A stretch of 64,000 nt of DNA, taken from assembly GCA_030704615.1 (NCBI GenBank), contig CM060732.1:63531053-63595052 (forward strand). Reading direction: 5' to 3'. The notes under the pieces were generated by a model. It was not told the origin of the DNA and searched no databases. It was given only the letters and a program-made list of their open reading frames with translations. The DNA comes from Takakia lepidozioides. Lineage: Eukaryota; Streptophyta; Takakiopsida; Takakiales; Takakiaceae. Position 1 is the stretch's first letter, and each line of letters opens with the position of its first letter. The position numbers were made by a program, and so were the translations under genes. Below, in pieces: positions 1 to 11,287 of this stretch.

Positions 1-1246
1 GTCTTGTCTTTATGGTCTTGTCTTACTGTGGGTTGGTGAAATGAGGTGTGGATGAATGTTCTACGGTCCACATCTCAAGAGAACAATTGGGTATGTGGAT
101 GATGTAATGGGTGACAAGGATGATAAGTGGGAATGATAGTGAAAGCCTGGCGGCGGCGGCTTTGAGACGTGGTAGGGTAGGCACGATAAGGGAGTCAATA
201 GACAGCTTATCATCACATTTAAAATGTGACTCGGCGACCTTTGACGTCTTCTCACTTGAGCAGGTAGCCCAGTGGTTCGGTATTTGTGGCTTGCCTGTGC
301 ATAACCTGGTGATCCTGGGTTCAATCCTTCAACATGTGCCTTCAAACCGGGCCCCTCTATGAGCTGTGTGTTGAGCAGTAAGCTCTGTAAATTCACTGGA
401 CGTTGAACAAACTTTACTTTTTAGTTTACATCTTTGCCATTTTTTTTTCGCTACCAATAAGTTGGGTTATTTGATGGTTAGTTGGATGTTGCGAACGAAT
501 GAGCGAAACATAACATATGTAGTGCATTAAGTCCAACGCAAATTTTGCCTAAGACTCAGTAAATATTTATGGGAACGGGGTTACATCGGCTTTGGCCGGA
601 GTCCTCTCTCTCGCGCGGAAATGGGCCATTTAAAATTGCTACATTTGATGTATAAACTAAGGTTCCCAATGTGGGGCAAGCTTTTGACTTCCATTAGTTT
701 TGAATGGTCTTCAATTCGGTCCACCTAAGTTATATAAGTATTGGTTTTCCAGTCGTTCCAGATCTAACAGAGGGATTCAAGTGAACAGTCAGCTATACAA
801 ACTTTTTATTCCCCATAATATACATTTTTAGAATTTTATATCTTTTTCTTTCCATAAATGGAGGAAATGGCAACGACTAGGGACAACTGCATCCCATTGG
901 ATGTATAATCCGTCTATTCATCCCAGTCAAACAAGTTAGTCAATGCATGAGCTACACAAGTCACTACTTGAATACCTGCAAATCTGACTGGTAGAGCTGA
1001 CCAGCCTGCCAATGGTCTATGCCTTCTACTAATATTTAATATGTGTAAGGAAAAAACAAACTGCAAATAGCTAAAGTTAATGGGGTTTCCTTACAAACAA
1101 AAAACCAATACAAGTGGCGGCTTGTCGCGTGATGGTTCCTCCTACTATTGTATGTTGGTAGAAATGGAATATAATTAGAAGCAACAAATACAGATTTATG
1201 GTCCGTCCAATATGCTCATGTAATATGGGATATGCAATGTCGGTGA
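1..1246. other. Non-genic, AT-rich repeat field
   Basis: No reading frame here resembles a known protein. A tRNA-like SINE head lies at 261-345 and is listed separately. Around 585-620 a short stretch resembles the 5' end of the LINE at 36 kb. The rest is AT-rich sequence in which I see no supported gene. Confidence 0.6.
261..345 (+). repeat. tRNA-derived SINE head (family 1)
   Basis: The segment has a pol III box A-like GTAGCCCAGTGG and a box B-like GGGTTCAATCC about 50 bp downstream, the spacing of a tRNA-derived SINE. The stretch around box B recurs in reverse orientation inside an intron of the CCAR1-like gene (22,806-22,853). This shows a dispersed family and not a tRNA gene, since no cloverleaf can be drawn. 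Confidence 0.5.
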
Positions 1247-1254
1247 GTCCAAAC

Positions 1255-1951
1255 CTGTGTTGGGAGGTTATTTGATTTTTTTGATATCAGGCGGTTACGG
1301 ATGTTTCACTTTAACTTTGTATTCACATGCTCCAGTTCCGGAGTTTTGGAGCTTTCTCATTTTTGATATCCTGCCGATTAATAAATATAAAATTTAAGCC
1401 TATGCGGTTATGGACAAATGGACTTTCTCTCTAGATGGCATCCTGCGGTTCAGTATCCGGTTATCAAACAAGTCATGGTTTACTTTAATGATGTAAAATA
1501 AACCAAAAGTTAATCTAATGTAAAAATATTCATATGAAAATAATAAATTTATTTGTATCGCATAGTTTCATTAGGAGCTGAACCATAATCTGATCTAAAT
1601 TATATCACAGTTGAACATATTTGAGGTGTTCATCAACGTTTTCAATCCCACTATTCAATGGCCACATCGTTTATGTAACCATACAACCTGTTAGTAACCT
1701 CCGGTTAAAGGGCAGATATAAAGGTTCATAACCTGGCTCTTGTGGGCCACTAGTTCTAGATCAAAACAAATTTAAAGAAATACCCCAAACCAAGGTTCTC
1801 AACGGGATCCGGTTATCCGAGCTATTCATATCCGGCGGTTCCTAACAGAGGCAGATTTTTAAATTTTTTACCTCCGGCAGATCCACATATATATATCCGG
1901 GTTGGGATCCGCCGAGGGTTTGAGGCAAAATCAAATATACGCCCAACACTG
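1255..1951. mobile_element. hAT-type non-autonomous element (MITE) with 8-bp TSD
   Basis: The 697-bp element begins CTGTGTTGGGAGGTTATTTG and ends with the inverse of CAGTGTTGGGCGTATATTTG. It is flanked by a perfect 8-bp direct repeat, GTCCAAAC, at 1247-1254 and 1952-1959. Termini of the form CAGTG and 8-bp target duplications are typical of the hAT superfamily. It holds no long reading frame. The interior carries repeated CCGGTTAT-like motifs. A shorter relative with the same ends lies at 43,194-43,545. Confidence 0.8.
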
Positions 1952-2010
1952 GTCCAAACGTAATCTAGTTGAGAGCCACAAATCGAAATACTTATAATTG
2001 TTAACTGGAT

Positions 2011-2145
2011 TTTTTTTTTCCTTTTTAAAAAAGAAGCACCTGGGAGCGACAGCTCACAAGTCAGGCCCCTTAATTACAGTGAGAGGAATCTTTCAGAGCA
2101 ACCTAGCCCGGAAGGCTTTCGCATGGGACACCGCCCAAGGGCTGG
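2011..2145 (-). repeat. SINE body and tail fragment (family 2)
   Basis: A T-run is followed by a block (gggagcgacagctcacaag, then ccccttaatta) that recurs in the opposite orientation at about 3,600-3,745 and in diverged form at 43.1 and 43.8 kb. The T-run corresponds to an A-rich tail on the minus strand, so this copy is read on the minus strand. The tRNA-like head is absent. Confidence 0.5.
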
Positions 2146-3020
2146 AGTTGCATGTGAAAAGAAGTCAAGAATATTTGTTGATAGGGAATTGTTTATCTGA
2201 AAATCTCGTAATATTGTTGCCGGATAGAAGTACAGAAATTTTTTGTTTTTATTTTAGACAGGGGAGGGAGGAAGCCTAGAAATCTATTTAAAACATGAAG
2301 ATTACAAAAAATAAAATAAAAAAATCTTTGTAATTAAGTATGGTTTATGGTTTATACGACTGCAATAAATTAATTTGTTCTCCTTTAATGTGTCGTGCGC
2401 AGACATATCGTTACATAACTACATCGGTGTCCAAACCACACAACACATATGCACATCACAGATTAGTATGCCACAATCACTAGTATGCCACAATGGTAAA
2501 GAAGAAGACAACAAGCTCACAAACTTGCAGATAAAAAATCATCACTCATGTACGATCGAGCCTAGTGCACCCCATGCCACGGGGATCTATACTACAGCGC
2601 CATGGCCAAACGCGGTGAGGCTCAACTCGAGAAAGATGAGCCACACCGCGCTTGCCGTGAAAATAACCCCTCAAGGGCCTAACATACTTTGATCCCTGGA
2701 TTGACACTTGGGCCAATACATAAAAATTAATTATTAACTAGCTAGTTTCACACTAGTGGTAAATTAACTTGACAATGTAATCAAACTATGTTTGAGTTTT
2801 GATATTTAGATATAAAAAATTATATATTACATTATTCTAGGATAAATATCAATATAAAATTAAATAATATTTGGTAAATTATAATATTAATAATAAATAT
2901 AATTCTACAATTTCAATCTTAGTGGATATAAAAAAATAGAAATTGGTTTGTAGGGATTTGAAGGGACGTGAATTCAATGAGAAACTTGAAAGTTGAAAAA
3001 TCGTGGATATTAATGCACCA
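2146..3020. other. Non-genic AT-rich stretch
   Basis: Two unsupported short frames occur and neither resembles a known family. The region from about 2,700 to 3,000 is strongly AT-rich. I see no gene or structured repeat. Confidence 0.55.
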
Positions 3021-3021
3021 A

Positions 3022-3755
3022 CCAACAGTTGGTAGCTCAGTTGGATACCGTACTTATCTAGCTTATTAGGCAATAATTACTTCAAAAGAAAGTGCCTAAT
3101 TAAATTTAGATTTTTTTTAAAAACCGTGCCTAAAACCTGGAAATTTTTCCGGAGAAGTGCCTAATTGCTTAAAAATTGTGAAAAAATACCAAAATATCCA
3201 AATATGTTGAGAAAAATACCTAAATTGTACTATTCAAAGTCCAAAAAAATGGCACATCACCCATATGATGTGAATCTTCTCAAAAACAATTGGTGAGGTA
3301 ATATCTATTCTGAAAACCATTATGTTTTTTTAAAAGAAAATTACCTCAACAATAGGTTTTGAGGGAGGTTAAAAAAACAATTGTTCATTATTATCTAGGG
3401 TGGTAATACATGCCTAATGTTTGGGAAATTACGGTGAGGTGCCTAAATAATAAAAACGAATCTGCCTAATAATATTCCATTTTTATTAATTGTTAGGCGC
3501 GGAAGTGCCTAATGAGCTAGGTAGTACGGTAGTGCACTCAGTGCCACCGAGATGATTCTGGGGTCAGATCCTGCTACCTTGATGGATGTGGTATGTTCTT
3601 CTCCCCCTTCCTTTGGGCGGTGTCCCATGCGAAAGCCTTCACAGCAAGGTTACTGTGAAAGAGATTATTTTTCCCTCTCACTATAATTAAGGGGCCTGAT
3701 TTGTCAGCTGTCGTTCCCAGGTATTTCCTTTTACAAAAAAATAAAAAAATGCAAC
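3022..3755 (+). repeat. tRNA-derived SINE (family 2), split by an insertion
   Basis: A box A-like TAGCTCAGTTGG lies at 3,032. The SINE resumes after an insertion at about 3,532 with GTGCACTCAGTGCCACC, a degenerate box B (GGGTCAGATCC), a conserved body and an A-rich tail near 3,735-3,750. An uninterrupted head of the same family at 44,851-44,960 keeps a better box B (GGGTTCAAATCC). Comparing the two shows that 3,046-3,531 is inserted DNA. Confidence 0.6.
3046..3531. mobile_element. Small inverted-repeat element inserted in the SINE
   Basis: The left end TACCGTACTTATCTAGCTTA and the right end (inverse of TACCGTACTACCTAGCTCAT) form an imperfect terminal inverted repeat of about 26 bp. The interior repeats the motif TGCCTAAT several times in both halves. 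There is no coding capacity. I could not find a clean target duplication, so the superfamily is open. Confidence 0.55.
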
Positions 3756-3759
3756 AACC

Positions 3760-4690
3760 CATATTATTTTTTGGTGAGCAAGGAAACCGGTTTTGGGATC
3801 ATCTCCCAAAAGCAACAAAAAACATCTATTAGCCACATGGAGACACGTTTTGTGAATAACCAAAATGATTTAACGATGGAGTTGACATCGGAGAGTTATA
3901 GTTTGCACTAATATTAACCCCCTAGTGCCAGCATGACCGCAGCCTTGGATAATTTGTCTTATCTATGATATGTAACTTGAAACAAAACGGCCACTACGGG
4001 AAGGTCAAAGTGCATCAACTGGATTTCTCGCAACGTTAGCCTTAGCCTTAGCCTTAGTTGATCGCTTTTCTCTCCTGGGCCTTACAGCCTCCCTTCTAGC
4101 TTCGTTTCCTTCCTGTCCAGCTCCTTAGCTCTTAGGCTCCTCCGTGTACCTTTGACTCTTGGTTATGGGGTGGTACCCCCTTTGTATGCTTCACAGCGCT
4201 TTATAGGGTTAGTTTTTCGATGTCTTTTTTAATTTGATTAATGGACTTCTGACCCTTTCCTGGTATTTTAAAAACCAAAAAATGTTTGATATCAATGTAA
4301 ACCCTAAACTCATGGTTATTTTTTCCACGATTTCTTAATATGACTTAAAGGGCTTCCTCCCCTTTTCTTATTGAAAAAAAAGAAACGTAAACTTTTGAGA
4401 ACAGATTTCAAAAACATTTAGGGTCAGCTTGAGAGCCTATCATTATCTTTAAAGAAAAATATAATAATACAATTAGACATATGGCTCTTAGTTACTCCAG
4501 CTTTTCACAGGATCAGTTGGCTTGTATAAAAATGTCTTGCAGATCATTTGCAACTTCTATTGACCATGTATACCGACCAATCTGACAAAAACCCTCATGA
4601 CCACTTTGGATCCCCTTATTTTGTTTGTATTTTATCTCTTTTCGGCGAAGGACTTGGGGACAGAGCCAGTTTGTGAATTTAACTTTGTAA
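3760..4690. other. Non-genic stretch
   Basis: No recognisable coding sequence and no long repeat structure was seen. Short T-rich and A-rich runs dominate. Confidence 0.5.
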
Positions 4691-4691
4691 A

Positions 4692-4855
4692 AGGCCGTAA
4701 GCCATATATACACAAGGGAACTCCCCTGGGACAAGGCTACACGGAGACCGTAAGGCATATATACATGAGGGAACTTTCTTGGGACAAGGCTACACGGAGG
4801 CCGTAAGGCAAATATACACGAGGGAACTTCCCCGAGACAAAGCTACACGGAGAGC
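4692..4855. repeat. 53-bp tandem repeat, three copies
   Basis: A unit containing CCGTAAG, ATATACA, GAGGGAACT and GGGACAAGGCTACACGGA occurs three times in a row with starts 53 bp apart (near 4,694, 4,747 and 4,800). Copies differ at a few positions each. No coding role is evident. Confidence 0.85.
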
Positions 4856-6700
4856 ATAACAACCCTTCCATCTTTCATCAAAAGATAGGGTTGGATTATT
4901 CCTTTAGTAACTAGACGTGGCATGTTTCCAATATATTGCCATGATGTTCCAGTAACATAGTCTCATTTATTATTTTAGTTTTATTTTATTTGGTGTGGTG
5001 TGGGGGGCGCAAAGGGGACAATGGCCCAACTAAAATAGATAGGCATGGAAAAAATGATCGAGTGGGGCCATGAGGCTTACGCCTCCTCGTACCGAATTCT
5101 GATCTGTGGAAATTTTACACACATACTCCGATCTATCTAGATCACTCAATCAATCCATCCTTAATTTTCTATGCAAGCGAATGGGATTTTCAGTGTCTTT
5201 TAAGGGGTTTTGATAAGAATTTGCTTAGAGCCATCTCTCTCTCTCTCTCTCTCTCTCCCTCATGGTGCCAACCGAAGTAGAATAAATAAGAGCCTCTTCC
5301 CCTTGCAGGTACTGTCTCCTTTTAGGGGTGGGCTCTATGATACTAGTTTTTTTTTTTAAAAGATTTTTTAAAAGTTCAAAAATGGGCAACGAACAAATGA
5401 ATTCAAAACATCGGACAGAAGTAAATCCAGACGTATCATGGGTTCGATTTGACATTGGGGGCAGCATCACGTGCATGCGTCTACTCTTTGGGGAATTTTG
5501 CACACCTACCTATGATTGCCTTCTTATTGCGGGCAATCAAAAGTAGGTGTGTGACGATTTTCTTTTTTCACCTCTCTCGTACCATTGCTTGCAAAATTAT
5601 AAACCCTATCATTTTCCCCGACAAGGCCAGGCTAGGCGTCCTCACGGAGCAGTTAGGGGCACAACCTCATGACAAGTTGTTTGTTTTTATTAAAGCTGGT
5701 TGTGATTATACTCAATGGGTTGTGGCATAAGGGAAATGACACTTTGTACATCAAGCAAAGGTTTGGTGGGATTCTTGATCTAGGGGTTTAGCACGCTCAT
5801 CTGAGCACAATCCACCGTGATAGGTGGTACTCCACAACGATACCGCCCACTCCTGAAAATGGGCAAGTACCCGCAAGGGTAGGAGGCTCTTATTTATCTA
5901 GCTCTTGCTGGCATCATATATATTTTCCATGACATTAGGTGTTTAGGCGTAAATAGGCTCCATTACTACTTTATTTATTCATTCATTTTCTTACTATTTC
6001 AATGTAGTATAAAAAGTACTAGGGTAGCCTGTGCCGTTGGCCCAAGTGTAAGATCTTCTATGTATCCAGTGCGTTTCCTCATCTTTCATATTTACTACTG
6101 TACCTTCTGAAGTTAGGCAGCGGTGAGCATAAGAAAATATTCCATATAGTTTGGGAATATTTAAAAAAAATACTATGGTGGAACAAAATAGTGCAGTAAC
6201 AAACGTCACAACTAACACCGAAACTAATATTCCAAATCTCACAACAGAACCCTATTACTGCAGATTAGTGGTAACATGATCATTGTTCACTCTGCTCACA
6301 GTGCCAGGTTCAGGATTTCAGTATCAGATCCCAGTAAATTTGTCGTTTGTAAAATTTATTTAGGAATTGATTGTACTCATAAAATTTTAGCCATACCCAA
6401 AAGCTTCTGTGGCTGGATACAATATCCCGGAGTTTCTCTAGTTACATTTGTGGATAATATTTTTTAGAATTTATTTTGATAAAATCAGAGATTGTTTCGC
6501 TGACAACCTTATTTGGAGATCTAATGTGTTCAGACAGAACCCAAGATGATTTTGCCAATGAAACTTGCACAAATTGTCGAACTATGAAGAATTGTTTTTT
6601 TCTGTTTTATTTTATTTTATAATATTTCTTAAGAGGGACAAGGGCCTTGGAATCTACTTATAGTATATTGGTAATGATGATATATCAAGAGACGGTTTAT
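4856..6700. other. Non-genic stretch with microsatellite and a small hairpin
   Basis: The stretch contains a CT microsatellite at about 5,231-5,256. A hairpin lies at 5,501-5,552, with arms CACACCTAC/GTAGGTGTG and GATTGCC/GGCAATC. A stray copy of the repeat unit GTACTAGGGTAGCCTGTG, shared with 8.3 kb, lies at about 6,019. No supported gene. Confidence 0.5.
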
Positions 6701-6724
6701 TTGTTTTGTTTTGTTTTGTTTTGT
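6700..6724. repeat. Simple repeat (TTTTG)n
   Basis: About five consecutive copies of a TTTTG unit are visible directly in the sequence. Confidence 0.9.
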
Positions 6725-6789
6725 AGCCGATATACCAATAATGATTGGGTATTACTACTCAATAAATTCATGGAAAAAAATGAATTGGG

Positions 6790-8790
6790 CCTTGACATGG
6801 GAGACGTACTTGGATACATATGAGATAGCACTTGGGCTTAGATGACATTGGACACTTGGGCCTCTACATGGGAGAGGCACTTTAGATACATGAATAGAAG
6901 ATTGCACTTGGGCTTAGATGGGCCTCTACGGCTTGACATATGAGATACACTGGGATACATAAAAGATGTTACACTTGGGCTTACAGGACACTGGACACTT
7001 GGGCCGACGGCACAGGCTACACTAGAGGTCGCACATGGACCTCGACATAGGAAATTGCACTTGGTCTTAGATTTCAACTCTTCACACATGGGCCAAAGGT
7101 ACAGGCTATCCTAGAGGTCGCATTTGGGCCTCGATATAAGACAGTAAGGGGACTTCTTGTATATACATAGGTGGGAGAGCTTTGGAAGAAGGGCCCACCT
7201 CCCCACCACAAACGGTTCTTATGAAGGTCATAAAATGGGAAAGCAATGGAGTATCCAATTTACGGGTACTTCTCGAGGCAATGCGAACGTTTCAATTAAT
7301 AAATTGTAGAATGATCAGAAACATAAATGTATAAGTAATACAAGTTTTATTGTAGATAATTAAAAGAATGTACGAACTGTTCCAAATAGTCACTTCGTTT
7401 AGCCTATGTATGCGTACAAGAAGAAAATTAGACAGTTTGATCGTGACTAGATCTGTTGCACGAAATACATGAAATTGGGATGACATTTAAAAGACAACAA
7501 CCTCGTTGAAGTCCATGGTGAAAACCGTTGTGAAGCTGCCAGACAACCGCTCAAGATCGCATCCAGTACTGAAGTTGAATTATATGGTTATGTGAAAGAG
7601 ATCTCCTACATGCATCTACAAAGCTGGTCACAATATGGCACTGGGAGAATCTCCAAAAGGACCTCGTGAGACAACATTATACCACCACTGTCAGTAAAAA
7701 GAGCCATGTGACACCCAGGCCTCAATTATGACTTTCAAATTATTGAGTTAACAATATGTGAAGCGACGTTTGTTTTGTCACATTGACATGTCCCAAACCG
7801 CAAGGCCCTAGCGCTGGTGCTTGGTACCGTTGGAAAGCCCTCGACGAGGAGAGGTGCACGGGCTTGGTCTCATGATTTTTGGATGTGCGGTGTGGGAGAT
7901 GTGGAATTTCAAGTACTTTGGGTTGTTGGAAAATATTCACGAAAATATCAAAGTGGGCATTCCTAGGACAATGGTTGGAGGCTCGACATGAGAGATATCA
8001 AGAGAAAGGTCTCCGGTTCAAATCTGGTCGTAGGCTCTGTGGAGAAAAAATGATGAAATATGGCTAAAACAAATTTCAAGTACTTTGGTTGCTGGACAAT
8101 GATTGGAGCCTCGACAGGAGAGATACCAAGGGGAAGGTCTCCGGTTGAAATCAGGTCGTAGGCTCTGTGGAAAAAAAATGATTAGATATGGCTTGATTCA
8201 TACATTGATGCATTTGGACTTAGATGACATTGGACACTTGGGTCAACGACACATGCTATCCTAGTACTATGCAAATGAGAGCTATTTAGAAAGGATTATG
8301 ATGCTTTCTTTAATTCTACATCTTAAAAAGTACTAGGGTAGCCTGTGTCGTTGGCCCAAATGTCCAGTGTCATCTAAGTCCAAGTGCAATCCCTTATGTA
8401 TCAAAGTGCGTCTCCTATGTCGAGGCCCAAATGCAACCTCTAGCCTTTGCCGTTGGCCCAAGTGTCCAATGTCATCTAAGTAAGTTTTTTTCCACAGAGC
8501 CTACGACCAGATTTGAACCGGAGACCTTTCCCTTGATATCTCTCCCCTCGAGGCTCCAACCATTGTCCCAAGAATGCCCACTTTGCCATTTTTTGCTATT
8601 TTTTGTGAATTTCCAGCTACCAAAAGTACTTGGAATTCCAGATCTCCCACACCGCTGTTCCAAAAATCATGAGACCAAGCCGGTGCACCCCTCCTCATCG
8701 AGGGCTTTCCAACGCCACCCGCGCTGGGGCTCCGCGGTTTGGGAGATCTCAACGACGCTACAAAACAAAACAAACGTCTCGCTTCATATA
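6790..8790. repeat. Inverted-repeat cluster of two interleaved repeat families
   Basis: Family A (ACTTGGGCTTAGATGACA, GGACACTTGGGCC) occurs as several direct copies at 6,790-7,140, again at 8,205-8,268, and inverted at 8,331-8,483. Family B (about 310 bp, containing GGTCTCCGGTTCAAATCTGG, which carries a pol III box B-like core) occurs at 7,745-8,052. A partial second copy lies at 8,073-8,185 and an inverted copy at 8,484-8,790. The result is a large imperfect palindrome whose central arms (8,208-8,268 and 8,331-8,385) leave a loop of about 62 bp. Family B is probably SINE-like. No protein gene is supported here. Confidence 0.7.
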
Positions 8791-8799
8791 TTGATTCTT

Positions 8800-9480
8800 A
8801 TTTATTTTATTTAAAAAATTGACAGATTTGAATGTTCAATAAATCTGAAAATATTAGGGCATATGGAAAGCTCTTGAAATTCAAGCTATAACTCAAACAC
8901 ATATTCAGAAATATTTATCAACAAATTGTCAAAAAACATTTGAGGAAATTTTGGTAACACCCCTTGAACATGCAACATGATGTCTTATTTTTGCTACTAC
9001 CTTCGTAAAACAGTTTTTAACCTACACCTAATTGTCAAAATTGTTTGTTGAGAATTTCTAGTTGCAAATCGTGAAGTGCCTGTTTTGGGATGCTGCTGCA
9101 GTCGGCCGAAGGTGCGGCCGGTGGCACCTGTGGCACCTAGTTATTGTTAAAAGAATTTGAGACAGCCTAGGGCCCAACCTACACATCCTATCCCCCCTCT
9201 TTGACTCTCTCTCTCTCTTCCTTGCTTCACGTTGTCTCCTTGAATCCTTAAACCATAGAAGCAAGAAGGCATAATATTCTTTTGATCTTGGCCTTGAAGC
9301 ACGTGATTACAACAATTCATTATAAACGAGCAATATGTTGGATTGTTGATCATAACGAGGGAATGTTGTGCAGCGACTAGAAATTTTTTAAGACCCTTAG
9401 TTTTTGAGAAACCATCTTCAGCACGGATAAAGGCAATTCAGCTGAATTTGAAGCCCTCCTAGATATACCCACATACTCGG
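8800..9480. other. Non-genic stretch before the transposase relic
   Basis: No clear coding sequence. Around 9,360-9,480 faint reading frames could be the upstream half of the Harbinger transposase, but no motif is legible. Confidence 0.4.
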
Positions 9481-9483
9481 AGC

Positions 9484-10340
9484 AATTGATGGAAGCCATA
9501 TACCAATAATTGCACCTCCGGATGATCCCATTTCATATTACTGCCGTAAGGGGTTTTTATTTAGCATTGCTACAAGGGGTGGTGGATGCAAAATGCAAAT
9601 TTTGGGATTATGACTTTGGTTGGGTTGGTAAAACTCATGATTGGGCTTTATTTCAAAAAACCAGCATAGGTAGAAGAATCATGAAGAGAGCATTCTTACC
9701 TTACAAGTTCGTTAGTGATGCCGCTTATCCAATCGCCCTTTACTTTATTCTCCATTCAAGAGTGAGAAAGATGATTTGTCCCGAGAAAAAGCACACCGGA
9801 ACTTCATTCAATCTAGTTTCCGCATAGCCGTGGAAAGAGCATTTGGATAACTAAAAGGCATGTGGAGGATATTGTTGAAGAGGATTTGTATGCCATTGCG
9901 ACATATCCCCGATGTTGTCACTACGTGCCTTTATTTACATAATCTATGTATAATTCATGGTGAAATTTCCGATATGGATTGGGCAAAGGAACCTGAATTC
10001 AAAATGTAACCAGAAACCAATCAAAGACTCGGGGATTTTCAAAACAAAGACATGTTCCATATTGCAAAAGATGCAATAAAACAAATAAAACAACTACAGT
10101 GCCCAGTGGTACAAACTGAAATGACTAGACGTATTGATGAAGATAGAGACTCAAGTGATGATACAATACGGAAGAAGGGCCACAAACTAGAAAAGACAAG
10201 GAAGAGAAGATAAAAAAAATGTTGGCTGAGGCTACGAGAGCTCATGATCTGCTGGCCAAGTCATTTTACAATGCAAAATTGAAGAGCGACAGTAACTTTC
10301 CTAAAATCACCGATTCAGATTCTGAAATAAGCCATTGAAT
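9484..10340 (+). pseudogene. PIF/Harbinger DDE transposase, broken
   Basis: The family cuts and pastes DNA transposons with a DDE nuclease (DDE_Tnp_4 type). The translation shows the first-Asp block DGSHIPI at about 9,487, then YYCRKGFY, DAKCKFWDYDFGWVGKTHDW with the second Asp, and FVSDAAYP. The frame is lost near 9,775. The third-acid block resumes in another frame as FRIAVERAFG, is cut by a stop codon, and continues LKGMWRILLKRI and DVVTTCLYLHNLC. There is therefore at least one frameshift and one stop inside the catalytic domain, so it is inactive. The N-terminal part and terminal repeats were not found. Family recognition is firm and exact ends are uncertain. Confidence 0.75.
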
Positions 10341-10344
10341 ACTA

Positions 10345-11095
10345 CATTTTGTTGATTAGGCGGTCCATTTTGTAGTCCACCCTCTTTCTAGCAAAGCATT
10401 TGTACGTACCAATTTTCTCACCATGATGGAGTTATTTCTCTACTACTTTAGCAAACATTTAAAGAGCTTGATCATGGAATTTTGCTTATCCTTTGGGTGG
10501 TGGTGTTACTTGTTCAATTTCAGTTTCTATCTCATTGTCACCAATTTCCATTCGCTATGTATTGCCTTGGCATGGTAAATTGGTGTCACTGGCTAAAGCT
10601 GTAACATGCTTAAAAATTGTTCCTATTTGGTGCTACCACTGATCCATTGAGTCATAAAATTTATAGTCATGACCATCATTGCCCGAGACCCCATGACCCC
10701 ATTGGCCAATTTGTCCTCTTTATATTGTTTGAAGAGTATGTTGAATTTGTGAACTCTGTGGTAGATTATAAGAAACTGGAGTACTAAGCCAAACCTTCCA
10801 GTTCTCTACACAAGTTAGCTTACCAGCTGATGACTGTGGAACTCCGGCGCGTGCTTGCCACGAGGTGGCTATCGAGAGTCTCTCTACCTATGTACAACCC
10901 CATCTATGACCTGTTTCAATCCTGCGGCTGATAGGCTTTAAAAAATATATTCTAATGCTAAGTTTCTTGGGCCTAAGGGAAAGACTTGGGGCTCCGTCCC
11001 AAGAGCTTTCCTTTTGTTGGGCTGGGCCAAGAATTTGGCGCCATAAATCATGTCATGTAGGCTTCATGTCATTTTCTTGGTCATAGGGCCCACCC
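10345..11095. other. Non-genic stretch
   Basis: No recognisable protein or RNA gene. Parts may be the 3' remainder of the Harbinger element. Confidence 0.45.
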
Positions 11096-11098
11096 ATG

Positions 11099-11180
11099 AA
11101 AGGGGGCAATAGCCGAAAGGTGAAGTGGCTCTTAGTTACGCCGGCTTCGGCCATAGTCTTCACTCTCTCTCATTTTCTTG
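11099..11180 (+). repeat. LINE 5'-end fragment or LINE-derived SINE
   Basis: The stretch starting AAAGGGGGCAATAGCCGAAA and continuing GGTGAAGTGGCTCTTAGTTA closely matches the inverse of about 36,000-36,065, which is the 5' end of the minus-strand LINE. Only the 5' end is present here, which is unusual for a LINE fragment. Confidence 0.5.
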
Positions 11181-11287
11181 GTCTTACCTCGTGTAAGCTT
11201 GGGCCCAATTTGAGGATCTTGACCAATAGGATTTCTTGTTTCTAGCTTGATCTTGGGCCTGGCCCCTCGTGTAAACCGGCCCTTAGT

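Noticed and set aside
261-345. Functional tRNA gene
   Set aside because: Box A and box B are recognisable but no acceptor stem or cloverleaf can be formed, and the sequence recurs in an intron, so it is a SINE.
6790-7140. CRISPR-like array
   Set aside because: Repeats are irregular in length and spacing, spacers are not unique, and the genome is a plant's.
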